Source of the DNA: Chrysopilus asiliformis
Lineage: Eukaryota; Arthropoda; Insecta; Diptera; Rhagionidae
Reading direction: 5' to 3'
Assembly: GCA_964034945.1 (NCBI GenBank)
Contig: OZ035962.1
Location: 19,366,530-19,430,529, forward strand
Length of the DNA: 64,000 bases
Of the stretch, positions 23,112 to 32,051 are shown one piece after another. The stretch's first letter is position 1; the number at the start of each line of letters is the position of its first letter. The translations under genes and the position numbers were made by a program. The notes beneath the pieces were generated by a model. The model searched no databases. It was given only the letters and a program-made list of their open reading frames with translations, and had not been told where the DNA came from.

Positions 23112-23462
23112 GTAAGTATTTTATCACAATCAATTGAAGAATAGTCAAATTTTCTACTTTCGTCTGTGAAGTGTGTAAAATATATCACATTTTTAGAGGG
23201 GAGATTAGCCAAGTTAGCATTTATGTCAACAGTAAACGTTATGGTTGACATAAATGCTAACATAATTTCACAGTTGACATAATTTATGTCAAAAGTAAAC
23301 GTCACGATTGACATGACTGCTGCATGGAAAGGTCACACACAAAAAAATGGAAAAGTTTGGAACCAAAGGTGTGTGTGTGGGGCGGGGGGGGGGGGGGGGG
23401 GGGGGGGGTGGATTCTAAAAACACGAAAATTGGCGTCACGTATTTTACGTACAGTCCCTTAA

Positions 23463-23829
23463 CCCCTTGAGACCGAAGACTGAAACATTGTGAGATGCAG
23501 AAAAAGTTTTTATGAATTCATTCATAAACCATTCACACCATCCTGAGCGGTGCTTCGGCATTAAAGAATCTTCCCCTAAGCTCTGGCGAAAAAAATGACA
23601 AAAAATCAAAGAAAAAAAAATGTCAGCAAAAAAACGACCACATTGTGGGCGTTTTTTGCTGACATCCTTTTAGCATTGAATCCTATTAGAATTTCTCGGC
23701 TTACACGGTCTGCATTTTTGTTGTATTATTTTTGTTTTTGCAGACCGTATAAGCCGAGAAATTCTAATAGGATTAGAGTTTCTATACAAAAAACGTTGGG
23801 CTCATATATGATCCCGCGGTCTCAAGAGC
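23463..23829. mobile_element. piggyBac-like MITE with internal palindrome, in Pdk1 intron
   Basis: TTAA (23459-23462), then CCCCTTGAGACCG; the right end CGGTCTCAAGAGC is followed by TTAA (23830-23833). Inside, 23677-23778 is a strong hairpin: ATCCTATTAGAATTTCTCGG pairs with its inverse, and CACGGTCTGCA pairs with TGCAGACCGT. Non-coding. The first part also carries the phrase tgcttcggcattaaag, shared with the LINE 3' end at 25310-25445. Confidence 0.75.
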
Positions 23830-23924
23830 TTAAGTCCGATTTCACAATCGGTGGGCGACGTTTTAGAATGTTTACATTTTTGGCCCACGCTGCAGCGCAT
23901 TTTGTTTAAAGAATCTTAACTTTC

Positions 23925-23975
23925 TCTCTCTCTTTGTCCGCACTACAACCGGTTTCCGGTCTTGGCCTGCCGAAT
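23925..23975 (-). mobile_element. LINE-tail fragment, reverse orientation
   Basis: The + strand reads tctctctctctttgtccg, then cactacaaccggtttccggt and cttggcctgcc. This is the reverse complement of the (AG)n-tailed LINE ends at 3480-3746 and 48208-48304. Only about 50 bp is kept. Confidence 0.6.
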
Positions 23976-24173
23976 CTTAACTTGCATCGTTTTATTTTTG
24001 AAGAATATCGCCTGCGGCGCATTTTTCAGAAAAGGTTAGAAAATAACCTTATAAATGCAAAGCTGTTTTTGTGCGGTGGACAGGACGCAATAATAAACGC
24101 AAAAACGTACCCCAATACCCCAATTTGAGTGTAATCTATCGGAATCTTCTCCGTATAAAAAGACCAGCGAATC

Positions 24174-24419
24174 TTCTCCGGATGTGGTCGATAGATGACA
24201 CTCAAAAACAGGAGTGGTATTCCGAAACTTGTTTCAAGCGTTTGTATCGAGTTAGAAAAAAAGTAGTATTCGCTAGCTCTGATTTGCCCTGTCATTTATT
24301 TTGGTCGAAACAGAGACAGCGAATACTACTTTTTCTTCGAACTCGAAACAAACGCTTGAAACAAGTTACGGAATACCACTCCAGATTTGAGTGTAATCTA
24401 TCGACCACATCCGGAGAAG
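24174..24419. mobile_element. Long foldback element in Pdk1 intron
   Basis: Two arms of about 100 bp (24174-24275 and 24318-24419) are inverted copies with only scattered mismatches, separated by a loop of about 42 bp. Arm landmarks: ttctccggatgtggtcgata inverted as tatcgaccacatccggagaa, and ttgtttcaagcgtttgt inverted as acaaacgcttgaaacaa. In the pre-mRNA this would fold into a hairpin of about 100 bp. It is non-coding and has no clear target-site duplication. Confidence 0.85.
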
Positions 24420-24712
24420 AGTCGCCTATTCTTTTATAAATTTAAATTTTAAAAATCAGGACTGCGAGCGAAAATATGTTGGCAATATCTGCCCTAAAGT
24501 AATGTCAAACAAGCTATTTTTGGAAGCTATCATGGCCCCCAAAGACCTTAAAAAACTCTTCGAATTTGTTTAGATTTTCTCAAATCAGTCATTTTTAAAA
24601 TCATTGCCGAAAAAGAAAATACCCCACTTGCAGAAGAAAGTAATTTTTTTGTTCAATAGAATTGAAACTATTACATATTTTGACTAATTTTCAATTTTCT
24701 TTTTTTTTTTAG

Positions 24713-24987
24713 ATATTCTTAATATAAGCGAAATTGAGAAGCAGAGACGTTTGGAGCAGCAGAAAACCGATCGATGGAATCAATTCGTTGATGGTGAAAT
24801 CATAATCAAGAAGGGCTATATTAATAAACGCAAAGGTCTATTTGCGCGAAAACGTATGCTGCTTCTAACCACCGGCCCACGACTGATTTACGTTGATCCC
24901 GTGCAAATGGTGAAGAAAGGCGAAATACCATGGGGTCCGGAATTACGAGTGGAACCGAAAAACTTCAAAATTTTCTTCGTGCACACG
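24713..24987 (+). CDS. Pdk1: Pdk1, exon with inter-domain linker and most of the PH domain
   Basis: The exon follows a polypyrimidine-rich acceptor and ends at donor GTAAGC (24988), on a codon boundary. The linker reads [20 protein letters not shown], followed by the PH domain: [19 protein letters not shown] supplies the basic phosphoinositide-binding face, then [18 protein letters not shown] and FKIFFVHT. Known role of this domain in PDK1: it binds PtdIns(3,4,5)P3 and PtdIns(3,4)P2 and recruits the kinase to the membrane alongside Akt. The frame is continuous with the exon ending at 23111 (AA|T codon). There is no break or unusual residue. Upstream intron 1.6 kb, downstream intron 3.5 kb. 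Confidence 0.95.
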
Positions 24988-25309
24988 GTAAGCATCAATG
25001 AAGGGAAAATCATTTTTGTGTAAACATGTAAAATACATCCCAATTAACATACATTACATATTTTCATACTCATCCTAAACCCATTATTATTATTCATTCT
25101 GGTCTTTTTTTTTTGGAAATGTCTCCTCTACGTTTTTAATTTTTCTACCTCCCCTTTTTTTAAGTTTCAATTCGAGTTTGTTTTTGGAACCTGTTTCTTT
25201 TTTGTTACATTTTAATAACACTTTTAATTTTTTTAAAAAAACATTACGTAGTTATTTTTGGACTACAAAAGAAAAATATCTGAAGTGAAAAGTCTTTCTT
25301 TGCCATCCG

Positions 25310-25445
25310 GACTATAACGAGCAGAAGTTCAAAAAGAACATAAACCGACATCTCCTTTCGTTCTTCCTACCATCCTGAGATGTGCTTCGGCATTAAAGTG
25401 TCATACCCTAAGCTCTGGCTGAAACTATAAAAAAAAATTGTCTTG
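25310..25445 (+). mobile_element. LINE 3'-end fragment
   Basis: One frame reads DYNEQKFKKNINRHLLSFF and ends LPS-stop at about 25378. A terminal KF..N.N..L pattern is common at the C-termini of arthropod non-LTR retrotransposon ORF2 proteins. A 3' UTR follows (tgcttcggcattaaag, taagctctggctgaaac), then an A run. The same UTR phrases occur at 23540-23592, so this is a repeated family. Only the last 20 or so codons remain. Confidence 0.5.
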
Positions 25446-26013
25446 TATAAAATATACGTTTGTGCACAATTTACTCTGAAATATCTCGATAACAATAAAA
25501 GATAGCGATCTACGAAAGATGGGAAATTTATAGACAATTTTGATATCTTTAATTTTTCTCTTAACTATTTTTTCGAGGAACCGTTAGTTTACAAGCAATT
25601 CGCAAAAATTTATTTTTTCGGTTTCATAAAATTATCTCAATAACGGTAAAATATAGCGAATAATGGTAGAAGACAATATTGTGGAGATCGTTATTCTCTT
25701 TAATTCGTCTCTTGCATTGAACCACCGAAAAACTGTTAATTTCTGGGATAGTCGCAAAAAACTGATTTTTTTTTAAATAACGGTATACCTCGATAATGGC
25801 TTGAGATACAGAGTTCTAGTAAAAGACAAACTTCTAAAAAATTTCACTGTCTAAAACTTTTGTCATACGTAGGGCTACCGAAAAGTGCGTAATTTTGGAA
25901 TGAATTGCGAAAAACGAAATTGTGATTTTTTAAAACCCGCCATTTTGGTTATTTCCAGTTAACGGATTTTAACCAAAAGTTGATTGGATCGTCCCATTCC
26001 TGGACCAAACATG
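25446..26013 (+). mobile_element. ACAG-element fragment in Pdk1 intron
   Basis: Shares with the full copies the phrases gaaatatctcgataaca, taacggtaaaatata, cgccattttggttat and ggaccaaacatg. It stops just before the point where the satellite begins in other copies, so the satellite and right end are missing. Confidence 0.7.
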
Positions 26014-26339
26014 ACGTGGCGCACACTGATTGTGGCGCACACGACTGTGGTACGCTGTGATTCAAGTCCACTCAACTTGCTTTACGAAATGAGTAGTGAT
26101 AGTTGCCGCTTGGTGTTAAAGACATCATCGTTCTAGATTGCTATCACGGCCTCTGCTGTTGATGGGTTGCAACGTGAAAACCTTACAAATGTTGTAATTC
26201 ATCCATGGTTCGCAATCCATTTAAAACTGTAGGTGCGAAGCAGGGAAGAAATTGTTATGAAACCTCAATTGAGGAGGCTCAGGCTCTTCGAGAGCTGAGC
26301 GTCGAGGACGATGATTATCCTATAATAGAATACGAGGAA

Positions 26340-26372
<33 letters not shown>

Positions 26373-26374
26373 GC
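26340..26374 (+). repeat. (TGTC)n microsatellite
   Basis: About nine copies of TGTC, followed by gcacaaacgatctcgaatac and cacgaaacttggtgg. This is a second family of microsatellite-associated dispersed repeat, different from the ACAG element. It lies in the last Pdk1 intron. Confidence 0.85.
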
Positions 26375-26666
26375 ACAAACGATCTCGAATACCCGCCTAA
26401 CGATTTTCACGAAACTTGGTGGTTAGGAATTTTCGGGGACAAGGAATCGATCTAGATAGGTCTCACCTCTGAGAAAATTCCCCTCGATAACCCTCGCCTG
26501 GTATCTTCGAATTGGGTGGTCCGATCTTAATGAAACTTTACAGTATCACTAAGGAGGCTAAGGGGTTTCGATTTTTCCACTACAAATCGGACTTTTCTCT
26601 CCCCTCGATAACCCTCACCTGGTGCCTCAAAACAACGTTTCAAAAATCGGTGACAGCGATAAAACG

Positions 26667-26756
26667 AACGCGCGATAACAAAATTTCATAGAAATCGGTT
26701 GAGTGGTTATTGAGTACCACTCAACCGATTTCTATGAAATTTTGTTATCGCGCGTT
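26667..26756. repeat. Perfect 41-bp inverted repeat
   Basis: Arm 26667-26707 (begins AACGCGCGATAACAAAAT) is matched base for base by the inverse of 26716-26756, with an 8-base loop (tattgagt). The lack of mismatches implies recent formation or active maintenance. It sits in the last Pdk1 intron and would form a stable hairpin in RNA. Confidence 0.9.
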
Positions 26757-26769
26757 AGTTTTAGTTCTA

Positions 26770-27020
26770 GATTTCTAGTTCGGGAATTTAAAAAGTCTGG
26801 AAAAGCTCTGTAAAGATAATGTGAATTTAGTTTTTCCCCAAAAATCAGCAAAAGTAGGATTTTGAGGTCGCCGAGCATGGCTCGGTCTTCCTGGTACTAG
26901 ATATGAAAAGGGGAGATATTTTTTGGCGAAAAGGGCGGACATCTCTAATGGTGAAAACCGTATCGAAATCCCTTCAATATTCCATAGTTATCAGGAGAGA
27001 AAGGGAGTAAGACCCCGTTT
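26770..27020 (+). repeat. Dispersed-repeat fragments
   Basis: Phrases agtctggaaaagctctgtaa, gataatgtgaatttag and gaggtcgccgagcatggctc resemble the array at 47835-48190. From about 26930 it continues with aatggtgaaaaccgtatcg, related to the 8.1-9.2 kb repeat. Confidence 0.5.
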
Positions 27021-27351
27021 GCATCTGACAATTTATTCCGTAAATTTTATCCTGCGACGTTAAATTCAATTTCCACCACCGTTTAAGCCCGAGTTCGATT
27101 TTTTTCATACAAAACCACCGGAATAAATTCAAATTTTGACAACTTTTGTTAAGTGAATTCATTCTACGATGGATTAATAAAATTCTCGGAATAAATTTTG
27201 AATAAAATTCGCGGAGAACTTCAAGGAAAAATCTCACATGTAAACGTGACCTAAAAAGTATAGAGAATTTTGAAAAAAAGCAACTACTTCATATTTTTTT
27301 TTGGAAAACGATCCCGCACACCATTGGAGAGGTAGTAAAAATCTGAATCAT

Positions 27352-27930
27352 AAACCTGAAAAATCGCACTTTCCGCCACCCCTCTCGGATAAACATGAAA
27401 AATCGCACTTTCCGCTAGCCCTCTCGGATAAACCTGAAAAATCGCACTTTCTGCCACCCCTCTCGGATAAACCTGGGAAATCGCACTTTCCGCCACCCCT
27501 CTCGGATAAACCTGAAAAATCGCACTTTCTGCCACCCCTCTCGGATAAACCTCAAAAATCGCACTTTCTGCCACCCCTCTCGGATAAACCTGGGAAATCG
27601 CACTTTCCGCCACCCCTCTCGGATAAACCTGAAAAATCGCACTTTCTGCCACCCCTGTCGGATAAACCTGAAAAATCGCACTTTCTGCCACCCCTCTCGG
27701 ATAAACCTGAAAAATCACACTTTCCGCCACCCCTCTCGGATAAAGCTGAAAAATCACACTTTCTGCCACCCCTCTCGGATAAACCTGAAAAATCGCACTT
27801 TCCGCCACCCCTCTCGGATAAAGCTGAAAAATCACACTTTCTGCCACCCCTCTCGGATAAACCTGAAAAATCGCACTTTCCGCCACCCCTCTCGGATAAA
27901 GCTGAAAAATCACACTTTCCGCCACTCCTT
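27352..27930 (+). repeat. 39-bp minisatellite, about 15 copies, in the last Pdk1 intron
   Basis: The unit is AAACCTGAAAAATCGCACTT followed by TCCGCCACCCCTCTCGGAT, with point variants (cttt/ctga, ccg/ctg, cctg/gctg). The length is a multiple of 3, so several frames on both strands stay open. The + frame gives the 13-residue repeat DKPEKSHFPPPLS over 266 codons, but it lies in an intron without start or splice support, and the opposite strand is equally open. I treat it as a non-coding minisatellite. Variant units alternate in pairs, suggesting growth by two-unit steps. Confidence 0.9.
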
Positions 27931-28322
27931 TTGGAGCTGCCGAGCCCTGAACCCTCAAGATGCGTTGCTGATTTCGAGTCTTCCAAACATTGCATTAGAA
28001 CTTCCACCCTCAAGAGTGTGTCCATAAAACGTCGCAAATATTTCACAATTTTTTGTATGGAATTTCATGCAACGTGCGTTGGTGACTACCCCTCTGTGTG
28101 ACGTTTTTTTTGTATAGACACCTCTTAACTGCAATTTTCATTTCACATGTTTTAAACTTGTTTGATTGCATGTAATTTCCTTTGTGTTGCTATTTGCTCG
28201 TGCCATTCAACTTGATTACTTCCGTTTTACTGTTTTTTGTTAGTTTATTTTTGTAAACAAAAAAAAAATTATTGTTTTTCTTGATTTTAAAACACAATTT
28301 CCTTTCTGTTCATTTTTTGTAG

Positions 28323-28442
28323 ACAAATCCAAAGAAATTAACAAGCACTTCCTCTTTCTCTACAATTAAATCACTACTTCATCCAACATTTAAAAGCTGG
28401 TCTAAACAAGATGAAAATAATCAGTTATATTTATGCTTGCAG
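28323..28442 (+). other. Possible alternative 5' extension of the last Pdk1 exon
   Basis: A strong acceptor (cctttctgttcattttttg, then tag) ends at 28322. From 28323 to the normal acceptor there are exactly 40 codons, with no stop, in frame with the last exon. Using this site would place 40 residues (starting TNPKKLTSTSSFSTIK) between VHT and PNRTYY inside the PH domain. The family's usual join is VHT-PNRTYY, so the short form is the expected product and this is at best an isoform. It could be chance, since 40 open codons are not rare. Confidence 0.3.
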
Positions 28443-28538
28443 CCAAACCGGACATATTATCTGGAGGATCCCGAAGGCTTCGCCCTTGAATGGGTCGAAG
28501 CAATCGAAGATGTCCGACAAAAAACATACAAATCGTAA
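28443..28538 (+). CDS. Pdk1: Pdk1, last exon: end of PH domain and stop
   Basis: The exon starts on a codon boundary after acceptor tgcttgcag and encodes 31 residues, PNRTYYLEDPEGFALEWVEA onward to QKTYKS, then TAA (28536-28538). This completes the C-terminal helix of the PH domain. The protein ends almost directly after that helix. From memory, Drosophila Pdk1 has a longer serine-rich tail, so this is a short C-terminus or one isoform. Together the three exons supply about 513 residues of the protein; only the N-terminal part, including the Gly-rich loop, is missing. Confidence 0.92.
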   Translation, partial: PNRTYYLEDPEGFALEWVEAIEDVRQKTYKS

Positions 28539-30420
28539 CTCTCAACATAATAAAACTATTTTTTTTTTTAAATAAAAGAACATTAAAAATAATATATAAA
28601 TAAATGAATTAATAAAATTTAATTTAAGGAGAAAGGAAACTTTTTAGTGTCGTAATTATTTAATAATTAAAAGAAATATACTTATTATAAATATAACAAA
28701 AGTAACTTATAAAAGAAAATTATTATAACTGATTAAATAAATAATTATCACTACGTAGTTAGTCACAATTTAATAAATAATAAAATTTAAATGAAATAAT
28801 ATTGAAAATGTATTAAAATCGCGTTTCTTTTTTAAATATATTATTATTAAAATGAAATTCAAGGAGAAACATGTATAAAACAATTTGAATCGATTTATTT
28901 TTTACTGTGCTGAAAGCTAGAACGGAAGCAAAAAAAAAAAAGCCAGAAAGGAAGCAAGATTGATTTTTAAAAAATGTCTGTAGAATTTAAAATTAAAGAA
29001 AAATTATATTGAAAATAATAATAATAATAATGAAATAAATAAGTAAAAGAGGATTACGGTAAAGACTTGTTTAATTCAATTCTAATCTAAAAAAAAACTT
29101 TAAAAGTTTTTGAGGGAATTTTCAAAAGAAATACAAGAAAAAACCTACGATACAAATGTATGTAAAATTTAATTACTCAAGCATTAAATAAAGATGGTAA
29201 ATATATCAAAAAAACAGGAAAAAAACCAACTTTTAAATTAATTATAGGGAAAATATTAATTAATTTATTTTTCTCATACCAAAGTATGAGGAATGGCTGG
29301 CAAAAGAAGTATGCAAATAAGAGGTGTAAACAATTAAATAAATTAAATCCAAAACTATTCACTATTAAATTTTAGTTCACTTTAAACTTATTATAAATAA
29401 AAGAAAGAAGGAAGACGACGAGTTTATTAATTGATTAATTAATAATGACAGAAGAATATGATCGCAACTAAAATAATTTATTAGTAATTTTAGTCTAAAT
29501 TATTGCTATTCGAAAAATCTAAACGAAATAAAATAAGAAATAAATTATTTAAATGTCAAACAAGAAAATAATTATTTATATATACATATATATTCACTAT
29601 AAGAAATAAACACGGCAAAAATCCAAAATGTTATTAAATTTAAATATTTTTCGTGGAGATAATGAGAAATTAGTTTGGTTGAAAAAAAAATAGTAAATAT
29701 ATTGAATGCAAATAAACCAATTTAAAAGAAATTACATACAAAATATATAAATGCTTGTGCTCTCCCCATAAAACAATATTTAACTAAAACACTATTATTA
29801 TTATTACATAATTGTTACAAATTCTATTACAATATAATCATCATAACTAAAATGAAATCAACAAATTGACAAAAAACCAAGATTGCATAAAACAATAAGA
29901 AAAAAACTCAACAAAACATAAACCAGTTCAAAATAAAACATTGAAAACGAATGTTATGAAATTCTGTATAATTTTCTGTCTCAATAATATTTAATTTATG
30001 ATAACAAAACTGTTTCCTAGCCAAAACTCCCCTAAAATCAAATTGTATTAGAATGAATTATAATTATTACAATACTATTATTATTATTATATGATTATTT
30101 TAGTTACATATATGTTAAAATTATCGTGAATCGTATATGATTTCCTTTATTTTTCGTTTATTATATTTTACAAATGAAATGAACCTAGAGTTATTTAGTA
30201 GCCTCAGTGTATATATTTATAGAAAGTAGTTTGTATTAATTTATAATTTAAATTTAATAGAAAAAGTGAAATTACACATGAATTGCAAAAACAAGGAAAT
30301 TCAAAAAAAAAGAAGAAAAGAAAAAAAAAAACAAACAATAAGATATACAATATTAAAATTGATTAATAAAATATTTAATTCGATTTATGATTAATTTGAT
30401 TTGACTTCTTTTATTTGTAG
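28539..30420 (+). other. Probable long, very AT-rich Pdk1 3' UTR and downstream DNA
   Basis: The region is dominated by A and T, contains none of the repeat families found elsewhere in the window, and is bounded sharply by repeats from about 30420. AATAAA hexamers occur at 28571 and many times afterwards, so the real poly-A site cannot be chosen. A perfect Pumilio-type site TGTATATA lies at 30208-30215. The absence of transposons over about 1.9 kb, in a window full of them, suggests selection, as expected for a transcribed 3' UTR. This is inference. Confidence 0.45.
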
Positions 30421-30581
30421 TGAGTTTTTTTTTTCATTTGTGTTCTTGGAATGATAAAGAAAACCAAAAATCTCCCTTTTGTTGCAACCCCCAACTTCCA
30501 CAGGTGTTTCTAATATCTGAGCGCTGTCGCAGCCAGAGCTAGTGGTGGTGGTGGTGGTGGTCCGAAAGTAGTGATATTCAC
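30421..30581. other. Spacer with short GGT run
   Basis: Contains a GTG/GGT triplet run at about 30541-30560. Nothing else is recognised. Confidence 0.4.
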
Positions 30582-31050
30582 CCCTATTCCCGTAACCGGC
30601 GGGACGCCACGCAAGTTTTATCCCGATCGAATGAAATTTTCTTATTCCAGTAGACGTAGAAACGCAGTTTTATTCAGCCCCGCGCTGACTATTTTGACAG
30701 TTTTGCTGATTTGATACGCATGAAGTTTTATTTGTTCAATTAAATGATTGTACTGCGTCTAGTTACCTTCAAAACTTATATTTAGTTAAAATTCATTGAA
30801 TGTATAAATAAAATTCACATTTTTATTCAAACTTTCTATTTAATTGATTGGTCCCGCAACGATTTACTCGCGGGAAATAAATGTATGGAAAAGTCAAAAC
30901 ATTCGCGGGTGCGTTTACTGTAATACCGAAAGTAAAACGTTTTCAGTACCACGGCACACGCCGGGACAATTGCGTTTAGCAGAATGCAAATTTTCTGCGG
31001 GAAACCGCAAATCCCGCGGCGTACACGTCCCGCCGGTTACGGGAATAGGG
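30582..31050. mobile_element. MITE with 24-bp ends CCCTATTCCCGTAACCGGCG
   Basis: The left end CCCTATTCCCGTAACCGGCG (30582) is inverted as CGCCGGTTACGGGAATAGGG, ending 31050. The interior is 469 bp with more C+G than its surroundings, and has further inverted phrases (cgcgggaaa, tttctgcggg). The flanks share a similar phrase (gatattcac, gattcac), which may be a degenerate target-site duplication. Confidence 0.7.
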
Positions 31051-31072
31051 CTGATTCACCCGTATTACGATT

Positions 31073-31170
31073 GTCGTGTCGTTTTCGACAAGAATCGTTT
31101 ACGTGTTGGTTGTTGGTAGAAAAACACTAACAACAACACGTTAAACGACTCTTGTCGAAAACGACACGAC
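31073..31170. repeat. Strong hairpin, 45-bp arms
   Basis: Arm 31073-31117 (gtcgtgtcgttttcgacaag onward) is inverted at 31126-31170 with few mismatches and an 8-base loop. The core gttttcgac/gtcgaaaac also pairs locally. Probably a foldback element adjoining the MITE at 30582-31050. Confidence 0.8.
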
Positions 31171-31207
31171 ATTCGCAACCCAAGAAACAATTTGTAATCG
31201 TGGTTAC

Positions 31208-31407
31208 AAAAAAACCTTCAATTACAAAAAAAAAAAAAAAAAAAAAAAACCTTACATTTAGAAAAAAAAACCCTTACATTTCAGATGGTTTCCGAATAAA
31301 CCCGCCAAAAACGGTTATTTTCAACCAACTTATACATGAGGGTTTCTGAAACGTTTCTGAAAGGTTACAGAAACCCAATGTGAAACTTTTGAGTTTTGTT
31401 ACCATTA
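31208..31407. other. A-rich spacer
   Basis: Long A runs at about 31227-31249 and 31261-31270. The phrase tgaaacgtttctgaaaggtt suggests a local palindrome. No gene. Confidence 0.4.
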
Positions 31408-31620
31408 AGCCTAAACCCCAATCACGCGTTCGTGCGTGCGGCATGATATTGTTCTGGTTGTCACCGCGTCTAAAAGTAGAAACTGAACCTACTCTACGCG
31501 GCACGGACGCGGCAACGCGTCTCAGCAACGCGCAATTATACATTTACTCATATAAATGCGTAGTTTTTACCTTCACCGCGTGGGTGCCGCACGCACGAAC
31601 GCGTAATTGGGGTTTAGGCT
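31408..31620. mobile_element. PIF/Harbinger-like MITE, second family
   Basis: Ends AGCCTAAACCCCAATCACGC and GCGTAATTGGGGTTTAGGCT with arms of about 38 bp (ending gtgcgtgcggca / tgccgcacgcac), flanked by TTA on both sides (31405-31407, 31621-31623). The TWA duplication and AGCC start match the elements at 678 and 18486, but the interior is unrelated. Confidence 0.8.
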
Positions 31621-31623
31621 TTA

Positions 31624-32051
31624 TTTCAAATACGTTTCTTAACCGGAATGTAACCTCAAATTGTTACTTGGGAATACGGGTAATTTTTGAGTGTGTTTTC
31701 AACCCCTCCTGGCTACGCCACCGTGTCTGAGGAGTGGTCTTCGCATTTGTTGGTAGAATTTATCGTTTGATTCGATAGCCCCAAAAAAAGTAGTTTTCCC
31801 TTTTGTGCATTTTTATGTCAACCATTTTTGTTTACAGATTTTTTTCTTTGCAATAGTAGTGATTTTGGTACACGCATCAAAAGTTTTTGGAATGGTAAGC
31901 TGATGAGTTTTTAGTTTGTTTTAAGCACTTTTCCCAGTAGTTTTGTTTCCCAAACCCGCACCAAATTGAATTATACTTAATTTTAAATAAAGGCAATCCA
32001 AGGCCTAAGAGTGACTGGTGAACAATTATTTATTTCAAGGGTTGAGGAGAC
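31624..32051. other. Non-coding spacer
   Basis: No gene or repeat family recognised. Confidence 0.4.

Larger units (their letters stand above)
23112..24712 (+). other. Pdk1 intron (1.6 kb) rich in inverted repeats
   Basis: Donor AAA|GTAAGT at 23112 and acceptor with a strong T tract ending at 24712. It splits a codon after its first base. It contains a small palindrome (gttagcatttatgtcaac inverted, about 23214-23262), a run of 25 G (23384-23408), a piggyBac-like MITE, a LINE tail in reverse, and a long foldback element, listed separately. Confidence 0.85.
24988..28442 (+). other. Pdk1 last intron (3.5 kb), repeat-filled
   Basis: Donor GTAAGC and acceptor ttatatttatgcttgcag. It contains a LINE 3' end, an ACAG-element fragment, a (CTGT)n microsatellite, a perfect 41-bp inverted repeat, dispersed-repeat pieces and a 39-bp minisatellite, listed separately. 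A second good acceptor lies 120 bases before the one used here. Confidence 0.85.

Noticed and set aside
27301..28101. A 266-codon + frame of 13-residue repeats
   Set aside because: It lies in a Pdk1 intron, follows a stop-free 39-bp minisatellite, and the opposite strand has equally long frames, so openness follows from the repeat length.
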